From DATBLE01 sp036555585 (lineage in GTDB: Bacteria > Actinomycetota > Thermoleophilia > Gaiellales > Gaiellaceae), in the NCBI GenBank assembly GCA_036555585.1, contig DATBLE010000024.1, forward strand, positions 1-64,000: 64,000 bases of DNA, in the 5' to 3' direction. How positions within the stretch are numbered: the stretch's first letter is position 1; every line of letters begins with the position of its first letter. The translations under genes and the position numbers were made by a program. Below the pieces are notes generated by a model that saw only the letters and a list, made by a program, of their open reading frames with translations, made no database searches and was not told the DNA's origin. This document shows positions 42,092 through 50,582 of the stretch, piece after piece.

Positions 42092-42289
42092 ATGAGCACT
42101 CACACGCACGTCCCGTATCGGGAGCATCCCCTCTTCCGCTCGCTGCGCGACCCCGACGCGCTCGGGGGCCGCTGCGGCCGCTGCGACTGGCGGCACCGTT
42201 GCGGCGGCAGCCGTGCGCGCGCGTACGCCGCCACCGGCGACCCGCTCGCGGAGGATCCCGGCTGCTCCTACGAGCCGGCCCGGCTCTGA
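42092..42289 (+). CDS. Stand-alone SPASM-type cysteine mini-protein (radical SAM C-terminus)
   Basis: 65-residue protein matching only the last ~55 residues of haem-d1/AhbC-type radical SAM proteins: FRSLRDPDALGGRCGRCDWR, then HRCGGSRARAYAATGDPLAEDPGCSY. Four cysteines (CGRC, HRC, GC) could hold one Fe-S cluster. The radical SAM core with CxxxCxxC is absent upstream. It has its own ATG, and its 3' end overlaps the convergent DUF1932 gene by 22 nt. Either a true independent Fe-S protein or the remnant of a deleted radical SAM gene. Confidence 0.6.
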   Translation: MSTHTHVPYREHPLFRSLRDPDALGGRCGRCDWRHRCGGSRARAYAATGDPLAEDPGCSYEPARL

Positions 42290-43101
42290 CCGTCGTCCCG
42301 CGACGGCCGCAGCTGCTCGAGCGCGTGCTCGAGGTCGGAGCCGGCGTCCTCGGGCGCGACCCGTCCCAGAGGCGTCGAGGCGATCTCGGCGTACACCCGC
42401 GCCAGTGCCTCGAACAGCGCCGGCTCCAGGCCGGCCCCGGCCTGCGCGGCGGCGATCTCGTGCATCTCGTCGACGTACCGGCCTGCCTTCGCCGCCGCAC
42501 GAGAGATCCGGCGACCGGGGTCGACGGCGAGGTCGGCGAGGTCTGCGAGGACATGGTCGAGCACGCCGTAGTGGTCGGCGGCACGGAGCGCCTGGGCGAG
42601 CAGCGCGACTGAGCCCTTGTACACGGACGCCGTGCTCATCTTCACCGCCGACGCCGCGCCGATCTCCGCGCCGACGACGACCACTGCGACCCCGTCGAAG
42701 GGAAGCGCGGCCACCTCGCCGGCGCGCGGACCGGCGAGGTAGATCGTCGTCGTGCCCGCGGTTCGCGGCGGGGGTCCGGAGATCGATCCGTCCACATCCG
42801 GCGCGATCCGCCTCACCGTGGCGGGCGCGATCGCGTTCAGGTCGGCCAGAAGCCTGGAGTCGGCGAGCGCGGCGGCCACCGCCTCGGCCTCGCCGGGCGG
42901 GACGATCGAGAGCACGACGTCGGCTCCCGCGACCACCTCCGCCACGTCCTGCAGCAGCTCCAGCCCCGCCTGCCGCGCGAGCCGCCCCGTCCTGTCGCTC
43001 CGGCCCGCGATCGAGGTGACCACGCGCGCCCCGCCGCGAACGAGCGAAGCGCCCACGGCGCTTCCCATCGCGCCGGCGCTGACGATGCCGACGGTCGCCA
43101 C
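42268..43101 (-). CDS. 6-phosphogluconate dehydrogenase-like / DUF1932 oxidoreductase
   Basis: 277-residue beta-hydroxyacid-dehydrogenase-like protein. N-terminal NAD(P)-binding TVGIVSAGAMGSAVGASLVRGG, middle DLNAIAPATVRRIA, and a C-terminal all-helical DUF1932 domain beginning near SAVKMSTASVYKGSVALL with the catalytic-type lysine. GTG 43101 is 7 nt from TAGACT (43109-43114), a likely leaderless start. Substrate unknown. Confidence 0.83.
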   Translation of the reverse strand: MATVGIVSAGAMGSAVGASLVRGGARVVTSIAGRSDRTGRLARQAGLELLQDVAEVVAGADVVLSIVPPGEAEAVAAALADSRLLADLNAIAPATVRRIAPDVDGSISGPPPRTAGTTTIYLAGPRAGEVAALPFDGVAVVVVGAEIGAASAVKMSTASVYKGSVALLAQALRAADHYGVLDHVLADLADLAVDPGRRISRAAAKAGRYVDEMHEIAAAQAGAGLEPALFEALARVYAEIASTPLGRVAPEDAGSDLEHALEQLRPSRDDGQSRAGS

Positions 43102-43240
43102 CGCCGGGAGTCTAGGGCCGGCGGACGAGGAAGCGACCCCCGCGTGGCCCTGCCTCCCCGGCGCGCCGCCGGGCTTGCCGCCCTCGCTCCGGGTCAGCGT
43201 CTGTGGTCGATCACCCAGGCTCCCTAGGTCGGTATTCAGT

Positions 43241-43279
43241 CAAGTCTGGGGGACCCGAATCGGTTCAGGCCCAGACTTG
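43241..43279 (+). promoter_or_regulatory. Inverted repeat CAAGTCTGGG/CCCAGACTTG upstream of the oxidase operon
   Basis: Perfect 10-nt arms (43241-43250 and 43270-43279) separated by 19 nt, ending 26 nt before the subunit II start. It could be an operator or a leader hairpin in the oxidase mRNA. The rest of the 204-nt gap (43102-43305) shows only GC-rich sequence and no gene. Confidence 0.5.
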
Positions 43280-43305
43280 CGACGCGATCGGTCATCCTTC
43301 CCTGC

Positions 43306-43827
43306 GTGCACTACGGCGAGCCGCAGGTCGGGATCGGGATCGCCTTCCTCGTCCTGGCGCTGGTCATCGCCTCGGTGTTCGTGATCGTCGCGAGTCACAC
43401 GACCGCGGACGTCCCGTTCGAACGCGTCCAGAGGGTCGGGTACTGGTTGCGCAAGCGCTGGCTCGCCTTCCTGGTCCTGCTGCTCGTCCTCGTCGTCGGG
43501 CTGTCGCTCTTCCGCCTGCCCTACGCCACGGGCGGCGGACGCCGAACGGTCGTCGAGGTCGTCGGCGGGCAGTTCTTCTGGATCATCCGTCCGTCGGCGC
43601 TCCCGGTCGACACCCCGATCCGGTTCGACGTCACCTCGAAGGACGTCAACCACGGCTTCGGCGTCTACGACCCGGCCGGCCACCTCGTCGGATCGGTGCA
43701 GGCGATGCCGGGCTACCACAACAAGCTCGACCTGACCTTCCACACGCGCGGCACCTACAGGGTGCTCTGCTTCGAGTTCTGCGGGCTCTCCCACCACCTG
43801 ATGCAGGGGTCGTTCACCGTCCGCTGA
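43306..43827 (+). CDS. Cytochrome c oxidase subunit II (CuA-binding)
   Basis: 173-residue membrane-anchored subunit that accepts electrons from cytochrome c. Two N-terminal helices (about residues 8-30 and 48-68), then a cupredoxin domain with the CuA ligands His in DVNHGFG and the CFEFCGLSHHLM cluster near residues 155-166. Short, as in B-family/ba3-like oxidases. First gene of a four-gene operon; its stop overlaps the next start (TGATG). A GTG start is used with no clear ribosome site. Confidence 0.9.
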   Translation: MHYGEPQVGIGIAFLVLALVIASVFVIVASHTTADVPFERVQRVGYWLRKRWLAFLVLLLVLVVGLSLFRLPYATGGGRRTVVEVVGGQFFWIIRPSALPVDTPIRFDVTSKDVNHGFGVYDPAGHLVGSVQAMPGYHNKLDLTFHTRGTYRVLCFEFCGLSHHLMQGSFTVR

Positions 43828-45881
43828 TGGAAGCGTCGGCCGTCGTCCACCCACGGTTCGCGGAGCTCGACCACGCCGAGCCCCGGCTGACCGAGCGGAT
43901 GGTCGCCTGGGCATTCGCCGGCTCGGGGGTGGCGATCTTCGCCGTGATGGGCCTGGTCGGCCTGACGATGCGGATGGCGCAGGGCGACGTGATCGACCTG
44001 TCGCCGACCTGGTTCTACCGGCTGATGACGCTGCACGGCGCGGGCATGCTCACCGGCGCGCTGCTGGCGATGATGGGCGCGCTGTGGTTCGTCGTCCGCA
44101 GCTCCGTGCCGCTCAGCCTGGAGCGGATGCTCGCCAGCCTCGTCCTGATCCTCGTCGGCGCCGTCGGCGTGATCGTCGCGACGGTGGTCGGCGGGTTCGG
44201 TACCGGCTGGACGTTCCTCTCGCCGCTCCCCTACTTCCCGGCCGGCCAGTGGCACACCTGGGCGACCGCGACCTTCCTCGCCGGCCTGCTCGCGGTCGGT
44301 GCCGGGTTCTTCCTCTTCTGCCTCGACGTCCTGATGAAGGTGACGGCCATCTACGGCGGGCTCGGCCGCTCGCTCGGGATCCCGTTCCTGCTCGACCGCG
44401 AGGACACCGCTCCGCCGCCGCAGGTGATCGCCGCGACCGTGGTCGCGATCGAGGGGTCGCTCGCGAGCGCCGTCGGCACGACGGTGGTGGTCGCGATGAT
44501 CGGAAAGACGATCGACGCGGGCGTCGGCCTCGACGCCCTCTGGGCCAAGAACCTCATCTACTTCTTCGGGCACTCGGTCGCGAACCTGATCATCTACCTG
44601 GCGGCCGGCGCGATCTACGTGCTCGTCCCGCGCTACGCCGGTCGGCCGTGGAAGACGACCAAGCCGATCGTGGTCGGCTGGCTGTTCACGCTCCTCTTCG
44701 TCACCTTCGCCTACTCGCACCACCTGTACATGGACTTCGTCCAGCCGACCTCGCTCCAGATCGTCTCCACCTTCGCCTCCTTCGGCGCCTCGATCCCGGT
44801 CGCCGTGGTCACGATCTACACCGGGATGATGCTCGTGTGGGGCTCGCGCTACCGCTGGACGCTGGCGTCCACGCTCCTCTACCTCGGGTTCGCGGGCTGG
44901 TTGATCGGCGGAACCGGGGCCGTGCTGGACTCGATCATCCCGTTCAACTTCCGGTTCCACAACACGCTCTGGGTCGTGGCCCACTTCCACACGTACCTGA
45001 TGCTGTGCGTGATCTTCTGGGCGCTCGCGTTCGTCGCGCACCTGCTCGAGGAGGCGGCCGGGCGGACCGCGCCGCGCGGCCCGAGCACGTTCGCGCTCGT
45101 GGCGATGGGCCTGGGCGGCTACGGCCTCGTCGCGATGTGGTACGTGTCGGGCATGCTCGGCGTGCCCCGCCGCTACGCCGTGCAGCCGACCGGCACCTCC
45201 GGCTACAGCATGGCCGGCGCGATCTTCGTGATGGTCTTCGCGATCGGGTTCCTCGTCCTGGTCTGGCAGTTCCTGCGCCTGGCGCTCGCCGCCCGCGAGC
45301 GGGGCACGTACGAGCTGGTCGAGCGCAGGTCGAGCTGGACCGGAGTCAGGTATCTCGCCCGGGAGCGCCGCGAGCCCGACGTCGCCCCCGAAGAGCCGCT
45401 GCCCGAGGTTCCCGAGCCGGCCGGCCGGGCGCTGGCGACGCCGTTCCAGCTCGGGACGATGGTGGCCGTGGCGGTCGTCTGCCTCTTCGCCTTCCTGCCG
45501 CCGGTCAGCCGCGCGGCCGAGCAGAGCACGCGCTACCACCACCTGCTGCACGGAGGAGAGTTCCTGCTCGGCGCCGCGCTCGGCCTGATCGTCGCCTCCC
45601 TGCCCGGGGTCCACAGCCAGCTCGGGTGGAGAGCGGCCGACGTCGGCCTGGCCGCCGTGATCCTGGCTCCCGCGTTGCTGATGCTGGCGATGGAGCCGGC
45701 GGTCTACGAGCCGCTCAACGACCGCCCCATCCTGCACTTCCTGTACCACGACGCGATCGCGATCCTCGGCGTGGCCGTCGGGATCGGCGCCGGGTCGCTG
45801 GGCCGGATCACCGGCCGGATCGCGTTCGTGCTCGCGTTGGGGATGATGTTGATGTACGCGGCAGGCGCGGGAGGAGGGTAG
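43827..45881 (+). CDS. Haem-copper oxidase subunit I with an extra C-terminal membrane domain
   Basis: 684-residue oxidase catalytic subunit, about twelve core helices plus four more at the C-terminus (about residues 540-680). Haem and CuB histidines are in LHGAGM (near 69), GHSVAN (near 249), YSHHLY (298-299) and VVAHFHTY (386, 388). The cross-linked tyrosine of A/B-type oxidases (GHPxVY) is replaced by Asn in GHSVANLIIY, and the cbb3-type tyrosine six residues before the HH pair is Val. No subunit III or IV is encoded. Annotation as a cbb3- or ba3-type oxidase is therefore uncertain. Confidence 0.87.
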   Translation: MEASAVVHPRFAELDHAEPRLTERMVAWAFAGSGVAIFAVMGLVGLTMRMAQGDVIDLSPTWFYRLMTLHGAGMLTGALLAMMGALWFVVRSSVPLSLERMLASLVLILVGAVGVIVATVVGGFGTGWTFLSPLPYFPAGQWHTWATATFLAGLLAVGAGFFLFCLDVLMKVTAIYGGLGRSLGIPFLLDREDTAPPPQVIAATVVAIEGSLASAVGTTVVVAMIGKTIDAGVGLDALWAKNLIYFFGHSVANLIIYLAAGAIYVLVPRYAGRPWKTTKPIVVGWLFTLLFVTFAYSHHLYMDFVQPTSLQIVSTFASFGASIPVAVVTIYTGMMLVWGSRYRWTLASTLLYLGFAGWLIGGTGAVLDSIIPFNFRFHNTLWVVAHFHTYLMLCVIFWALAFVAHLLEEAAGRTAPRGPSTFALVAMGLGGYGLVAMWYVSGMLGVPRRYAVQPTGTSGYSMAGAIFVMVFAIGFLVLVWQFLRLALAARERGTYELVERRSSWTGVRYLARERREPDVAPEEPLPEVPEPAGRALATPFQLGTMVAVAVVCLFAFLPPVSRAAEQSTRYHHLLHGGEFLLGAALGLIVASLPGVHSQLGWRAADVGLAAVILAPALLMLAMEPAVYEPLNDRPILHFLYHDAIAILGVAVGIGAGSLGRITGRIAFVLALGMMLMYAAGAGGG

Positions 45882-46394
45882 ATGGCTCAGGCAGGCCAGG
45901 GAGACGGGTTGCTGAAGTGGCTGGGCGGCGGTCTCGTCGCCGGCGCGATCGTGCTCGGCCTGATGGTCGCCGCCTACGCGATCGGCTACCACCACGGAAA
46001 GGACGACGCCCGGCGACCCCCGGCGGCGCCGGGGACGAGCGCGAGCACGACGACGACCGCGGCGCCTTCCTCCGGCGGCGGCGCGGTCGCGGCGGGCGAG
46101 CGGCTCTTCACCGCAGACGCCTGCTCGGGCTGCCACTCGCTGGACGGCTCCGCCGGCGCGGGCCCGACCGTCGCCGGCCTGGCCGGGAGCACGGTCACGC
46201 TGGCGGACGGGACGACCGTGAAGGCCGACGACGCCTACCTCGAGAAGGCGATCACGGACCCGGACGCCGAGATCGTCGAGGGGTACCAGAAGGGTGTGAT
46301 GGGCGGGGCGATCTCGAGCTTCGGCCTGAGCGGCAAGCCGCAGGAGGTGGCCGCACTGGTGGCGTTCGTCAAGGCGCAGGCCCCGGCCGGGTGA
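45882..46394 (+). CDS. Membrane-anchored class I cytochrome c
   Basis: 170-residue protein: N-terminal helix (LLKWLGGGLVAGAIVLGLMVAAYAI in part), a Thr/Ala/Gly-rich linker, and a monohaem domain with CSGCH near residue 80 and a distal methionine probably in GVMGGAISSFG. Probably the electron donor of the oxidase, tethered outside the membrane. It begins directly after the subunit I stop and overlaps the SCO gene by GTGA. Confidence 0.9.
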   Translation: MAQAGQGDGLLKWLGGGLVAGAIVLGLMVAAYAIGYHHGKDDARRPPAAPGTSASTTTTAAPSSGGGAVAAGERLFTADACSGCHSLDGSAGAGPTVAGLAGSTVTLADGTTVKADDAYLEKAITDPDAEIVEGYQKGVMGGAISSFGLSGKPQEVAALVAFVKAQAPAG

Positions 46395-46990
46395 GCCGGC
46401 GGGGCGCCGCCGCCCTGGCCGCTCTCGGGGCCGTGCTCCTGGCCGCCGGCTGCGGCGGCTCGGGCGGGACAGGCCTCACGTTCCGGGGCAGCTCGATCTC
46501 GGACCCGACCCCTGCCGCCGACTTCGCCCTGCGTGATCAGGACGGCCGGCTCGTCCGCCTCTCCGACCAGCGCGGCAGGGTCGTGGTCGTCGCCTTCCTG
46601 TACACGCGGTGCCCGGATGTGTGCCCGCTGATCGCCGAGAATCTCAACCTCGCGCTCCGCAAGCTCGGCGCCCGGGCCCGGGACGTGCGCGTGCTGGCGG
46701 TCAGCGTCGACCCGCAGGGAGACACTCCGGTGGCGGTTCGCCGTTACGTCCGCGAGCACCACCTTCTGCCCGAGTTCCGCTACCTGCGCGGCAACCGCGC
46801 ACAGCTCCGGCCGGTCTGGAAGGCGTACGGGGTGGCGGCGGAAGCGAACCGGCTCGACCTCGTCGACCACACGGCGTACGAGCTGCTCGTCGACGCCGAC
46901 GGCAAGGGCCGGGCGATCTACGACGCCAGGGTGAAGGCGGCCCAGGTCGTGCACGACGTCGACGCGCTGACCGGGTCGAGCCGCTCCTGA
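46391..46990 (+). CDS. SCO1/SenC copper chaperone lipoprotein
   Basis: 199-residue thioredoxin-fold protein assembling the CuA site. A lipobox (LLAAGCGG) anchors it outside the membrane. Copper ligands are CPDVC (near residues 75-79) and the His in LVDHTAYEL (near 159). Other SCO blocks are FLYTRCPDVCPLIAENL and LAVSVDPQGDTP. Last gene of the oxidase operon. Confidence 0.92.
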   Translation: MSRRGAAALAALGAVLLAAGCGGSGGTGLTFRGSSISDPTPAADFALRDQDGRLVRLSDQRGRVVVVAFLYTRCPDVCPLIAENLNLALRKLGARARDVRVLAVSVDPQGDTPVAVRRYVREHHLLPEFRYLRGNRAQLRPVWKAYGVAAEANRLDLVDHTAYELLVDADGKGRAIYDARVKAAQVVHDVDALTGSSRS

Positions 46991-47005
46991 GCCGTCAGTC
47001 CCTGC

Positions 47006-47473
47006 TCAGCGGCGTAGGGCGGCGGCCGCGGCCAGGATCGAGTCGACGATCGGCGCGTAGCCGGTGCAGCGGCACAGGTGGCCGGCCAGCTCGGCGCGAA
47101 CCTCGGCCTCGGTCGGGTCGGGATGCTGCTCGAGGAAGAACGCAGCCGTGATCAGGATCCCCGGCGTGCAGAAGCCGCACTGGAGGCCGAAGTGCTCGTG
47201 GAACGCCTGCTGGAGCGGATGGAGCCTCCCGCCGTCGGCGAGCGACTCGACCGTGTGGATCGCGCGCCCGTCGGCCTGTGCCGCCAGGGTCAGGCACGAG
47301 CGCGCGGGCCGGCCGTCGAGCAGCACGGTGCAGGCGCCGCAGACCCCGTGCTCGCAGCCGACGTGCGTCCCGTAGAGCGACAGCTCGTGCCGGAGGAAGT
47401 CGGAGAGCAGCAGACGCGGCTCGACCCGCCGCTCGTGCCGGGTGCCGTTGACGGTGACGGCGACGTCGATCAC
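47006..47473 (-). CDS. Molybdenum hydroxylase 2Fe-2S subunit, second system
   Basis: 155-residue iron-sulfur subunit with CEHGVCGACTVLLDG for the proximal cluster and CGFCTPGI ... CRCTGY for the second. GTG 47473 overlaps the FAD-subunit stop (GTGA). Last gene of a five-gene minus-strand operon hyuA-hyuB-Mo-FAD-FeS; the subunit order is the reverse of the first hydroxylase at 6737-10484. Confidence 0.92.
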   Translation of the reverse strand: MIDVAVTVNGTRHERRVEPRLLLSDFLRHELSLYGTHVGCEHGVCGACTVLLDGRPARSCLTLAAQADGRAIHTVESLADGGRLHPLQQAFHEHFGLQCGFCTPGILITAAFFLEQHPDPTEAEVRAELAGHLCRCTGYAPIVDSILAAAAALRR

Positions 47474-48189
47474 GCGGCCCTCGCCCGCTCGATCAGCGCT
47501 CGCGCGATCTCGCGCTTGTAGTCCGCCGGGGCGAACAGGTCGCCGACCGGCTCGAGCTCGCCGCCGTCCCACAGCACCGGCGTCGCGGCGACGCCCCCGA
47601 GTGCGATCCGGTCACCCGCCCGGGCGACGCAGACGACCGCGAAGTCGCCGTGGCGGTGCGCATGCTCGACGAACGCGGACGGGCCCGGCGGGGCGGGGAA
47701 GTGGACCTCGACCAGCAGCTCGCCCGGCTCGAGCGCCGTCGTGAACACCGAGAGGAAGAACCGCTCCGCCGGGAGCGTGCGCCTGCTGGTCACGAGCTCG
47801 GCCCCCAGCGCCAGCGCGCACACCGGCAGCTCGGCGGTCGGATCGGCATGGACGAGCGAGCCGCCGACGGTCCCGCGGCAGCGGGTCGCCGTGTGGCCGA
47901 CGAACCCGAGCGCCTCGCGGAGCAGCGGAAACGCGTGGGGCGAGTGCTCGAGCTCCCACTGCGGCGTCATCGCGCCGACCACGAGCGTCCCGCCCTCGAT
48001 CCGGATCCCGCGCAGCTCCTCGATCGCGCCGAGGTCGACGAGCGCCGACGGCCGGGCGAGCCGGAAGTTGAGCATCGGCACGAGGCTCTGGCCGCCGGCC
48101 AGCGGCTTCGCGTCCTCGCGCTCGGCCAGCAGCGCGAGCGCCTCGTCGAGCGAGCCGGGGCGGAAGTACTCGAACGGCGCCGGCTTCAC
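47470..48189 (-). CDS. Molybdenum hydroxylase FAD-binding subunit, second system
   Basis: 239-residue FAD subunit: YFRPGSLDEALALLAERE, FAD motif LAGGQSLVPMLNFRL, and the second FAD loop CRGTVGGSLVHADPTAELP. Somewhat shorter than the 266-residue paralogue. GTG 48189 overlaps the large-subunit stop (GTGA). Mediates electron flow from the 2Fe-2S clusters. Confidence 0.9.
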   Translation of the reverse strand: MKPAPFEYFRPGSLDEALALLAEREDAKPLAGGQSLVPMLNFRLARPSALVDLGAIEELRGIRIEGGTLVVGAMTPQWELEHSPHAFPLLREALGFVGHTATRCRGTVGGSLVHADPTAELPVCALALGAELVTSRRTLPAERFFLSVFTTALEPGELLVEVHFPAPPGPSAFVEHAHRHGDFAVVCVARAGDRIALGGVAATPVLWDGGELEPVGDLFAPADYKREIARALIERARAA

Positions 48190-50582
48190 GCCCGGGCCAG
48201 CTCCCACAGCCGGGCCGGCGTCAGGGGCAGGTGCGTCGGCTTCAGCCCGAGCGGCCGCAGCGCGTCCGCGACCGCGTTTGCGACCGCGGCCGGCGCCGTC
48301 TCGGACGACGACTCGCCGCAGCCCTTCGCGCCGACGGGCGTGAACGGCGAGGGCGTCTCGACGTGCGCGGTCGCGATCCGCGGCGCCTCCGCCGCGGTCA
48401 GGCAGCGGTAGTCCGCGAACGTGCCGGTGAGGAACTGGCCGTCCTCGTCCCAGCGGAACTCCTCCAGCAGCGCGCCGCCGAGCCCGTGCAGCGCCGAGCC
48501 GTAGGTCTGGCCCTCGACCAGCTTCGGGTTGATGATCGTGCCCGCGTCGTTCGCGGACGCGTAGGACAGGATGGTCACGCCCCAGGTCAGCGGGTCGACC
48601 TCGACGGCCACCACCTCGGCGACGAAGCCGTACGCGTGCGAGGAGTTGACCCGGTCGTCGTGGGTCGGCGGCGCCGAGGTCGGCACGTGCAGGACCTCGG
48701 ACGCCTGGATCCCGGCGCTCGTGCCCTCCGGCAGGCCGTGGGGGTCCCAGTGCGCGACGCCGGCGACCCGCCGCAGCGAGACCGACCGGTCGGGCGAGCC
48801 CTTCACCCGCACCTCGCCGTCCACGAGCTCCAGGTCGTCGACGGCCGCCTCGAGCAGCGTGGAGCCGATCTCGAGGATCTGCCGCCTGACCACGCCCGCG
48901 GCCTTCCGCGCCGCGCCGGCCGCGATGCCGGAGAAGCGGCTCGAGTACGAGCCCGACGACACCGACCAGACCGAGGTGTGGCTGTCGAACGCGTCGACCG
49001 TGGCCACGTCGTCCGGGCTCAGGCCGAGCTCGTCGGCGATCACCTGCGCGACTGCCGTCTCGTGCCCTTGCCCCTGGGGCGCCGTGCCCATGGTGACGAC
49101 GACCTTGCCGCTCGCGTTCACCCGCACCTGCGCCCAGTCGGCCGCGCCCGACTTCGGGTTGTAGCCGGGCGCCTGGCGCACCTCCGGGGGGAGCGCGACG
49201 GTGATGTAGCCCATGTTCGAGATCGACGGGTCGACGGCGAGCCCGATCCCGATGCCGACGAGGCACCCCTCCGCCCGGGCCTGCGCCTGCAGCGCGCGCA
49301 GCTCGCCGTAGCCGGCCGTCTCGAGCGCGAGCTCGAGCACGCGGGGGTAGTCGCCGCTGTCGTACACGCCCCCGGTCGGCGTCTCGTACGGGAACGCGTC
49401 GGCCTGGATCAGGTTGCGCCGCCGGATCTCGGCCGGATCGAACCCGAGCTCGACCGCCGCCTCGTCGAGGGTGCGCTCGGTCTCGAGGTACACCTGCTGG
49501 CAGCCGTAGCCGCGGTTCGGGCCGGTCGGAACCTTGTTCGAGACGACGTCGACGAGGTGGAGCTCGACGTCGCGGACCCGGTAGGGGCCGACGTAGTTTC
49601 CGAGCGGCCGGTACGTCGTCGCCGGCTCGGGCGCACGGACGTAGGCGCCGAGGTTGTCGACCACGTGCGCGCGCAGGCCGATGATCTCGCCGTCCCTCGT
49701 CAGGGCGAGCTCGCGCGTGCCGACCCGGTCGGGCTGGTGGCTCGAGCCGATCAGGTGCTCGGCCCGGTCCTCGATCCACTTCACGGGCCGGCCGGCACGC
49801 ATCGCGAGCAGCGCGACGACCGTCATGTACGGAAAGAGCGACGACTTGATCCCGAACGAGCCGCCGATGTCCTTCGGGACGATCACCCGCAGCTTCTCCT
49901 CCGGCATCCGCAACGAGCGGGCGAGCACCGGCAGCAGGGTCATCGGCCCCATGAAGTTCGCCCACATCGTCAGCAGGCCCGAAGCGGGCTCGTAGTCGGC
50001 GACGATCCCGTAGGTCTCGATCGGCGTCGAGCTGTACCGCTCCCAGCGCAGCGTCTCTTCGACGACGAGGTCGGCGCGCGCGAAGGCCGCGTCGGGGTCG
50101 CCGTAGCGAAGCGTGCGGTCGACGACCACGTTCGAGCCGACCTGCTCGTGGAGGAGCGGCTTCGCCGGGTCGAGCGCGTCCTCGACGGTGACGACCGCCT
50201 CCAGCGGCTCGTAGTCGGCGAGGACGAGCTCGACGGCGTCCTCGGCGAGGTAGCGGGACTCGGCCGCGATCGCGGCGACCGGCTCGCCTGCGTACCTGGC
50301 CCGGTCGACCGCCAGCGCGTAGTAGGCGAGTCGGTGGGTGATGCCGGCGGCGAAGGGCTCGGTCAGGCCCGGAAGCTCCGTTCCGGCGATCCCGGCGGCG
50401 ACGCCCGGCGAGGCGAGCGCCCCGGCGAGGTCGACCGAGCGGATCTCGGCATGCGCCCACGGGGAGCGGGCGAAGGCGACGTGCAGCGGGTTGGCGACCT
50501 GGACGTCGTCGACGAACTGGCCGCGCCCGGTGAGGAGCGGCAGGTCCTCGCGGCGCGGAAGCGGCTGGCCGACCCAGGTCAC
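48186..50582 (-). CDS. Molybdenum hydroxylase large subunit, second system
   Basis: 798-residue molybdopterin-binding subunit. Starts TWVGQPLPRREDLPLLTG; cofactor motifs are KDIGGSFGIK and APQGQGHETAV; the catalytic glutamate lies in GCGESSSE near residue 755. The loop diagnostic of CO dehydrogenases reads PNRGYGCQQ (about residue 352), so CO is an unlikely substrate. GTG 50582 overlaps the hyuB stop. Placement behind hydantoinase/oxoprolinase genes suggests hydroxylation of an N-heterocycle or lactam before or after ring opening. Confidence 0.9.
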   Translation of the reverse strand: MTWVGQPLPRREDLPLLTGRGQFVDDVQVANPLHVAFARSPWAHAEIRSVDLAGALASPGVAAGIAGTELPGLTEPFAAGITHRLAYYALAVDRARYAGEPVAAIAAESRYLAEDAVELVLADYEPLEAVVTVEDALDPAKPLLHEQVGSNVVVDRTLRYGDPDAAFARADLVVEETLRWERYSSTPIETYGIVADYEPASGLLTMWANFMGPMTLLPVLARSLRMPEEKLRVIVPKDIGGSFGIKSSLFPYMTVVALLAMRAGRPVKWIEDRAEHLIGSSHQPDRVGTRELALTRDGEIIGLRAHVVDNLGAYVRAPEPATTYRPLGNYVGPYRVRDVELHLVDVVSNKVPTGPNRGYGCQQVYLETERTLDEAAVELGFDPAEIRRRNLIQADAFPYETPTGGVYDSGDYPRVLELALETAGYGELRALQAQARAEGCLVGIGIGLAVDPSISNMGYITVALPPEVRQAPGYNPKSGAADWAQVRVNASGKVVVTMGTAPQGQGHETAVAQVIADELGLSPDDVATVDAFDSHTSVWSVSSGSYSSRFSGIAAGAARKAAGVVRRQILEIGSTLLEAAVDDLELVDGEVRVKGSPDRSVSLRRVAGVAHWDPHGLPEGTSAGIQASEVLHVPTSAPPTHDDRVNSSHAYGFVAEVVAVEVDPLTWGVTILSYASANDAGTIINPKLVEGQTYGSALHGLGGALLEEFRWDEDGQFLTGTFADYRCLTAAEAPRIATAHVETPSPFTPVGAKGCGESSSETAPAAVANAVADALRPLGLKPTHLPLTPARLWELARA

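Noticed and set aside
43102..43305. Short frame upstream of the oxidase operon (about 27 codons from GTG 43143)
   Set aside because: Very short, no promoter hexamer or ribosome site, no hydrophobic or conserved pattern.
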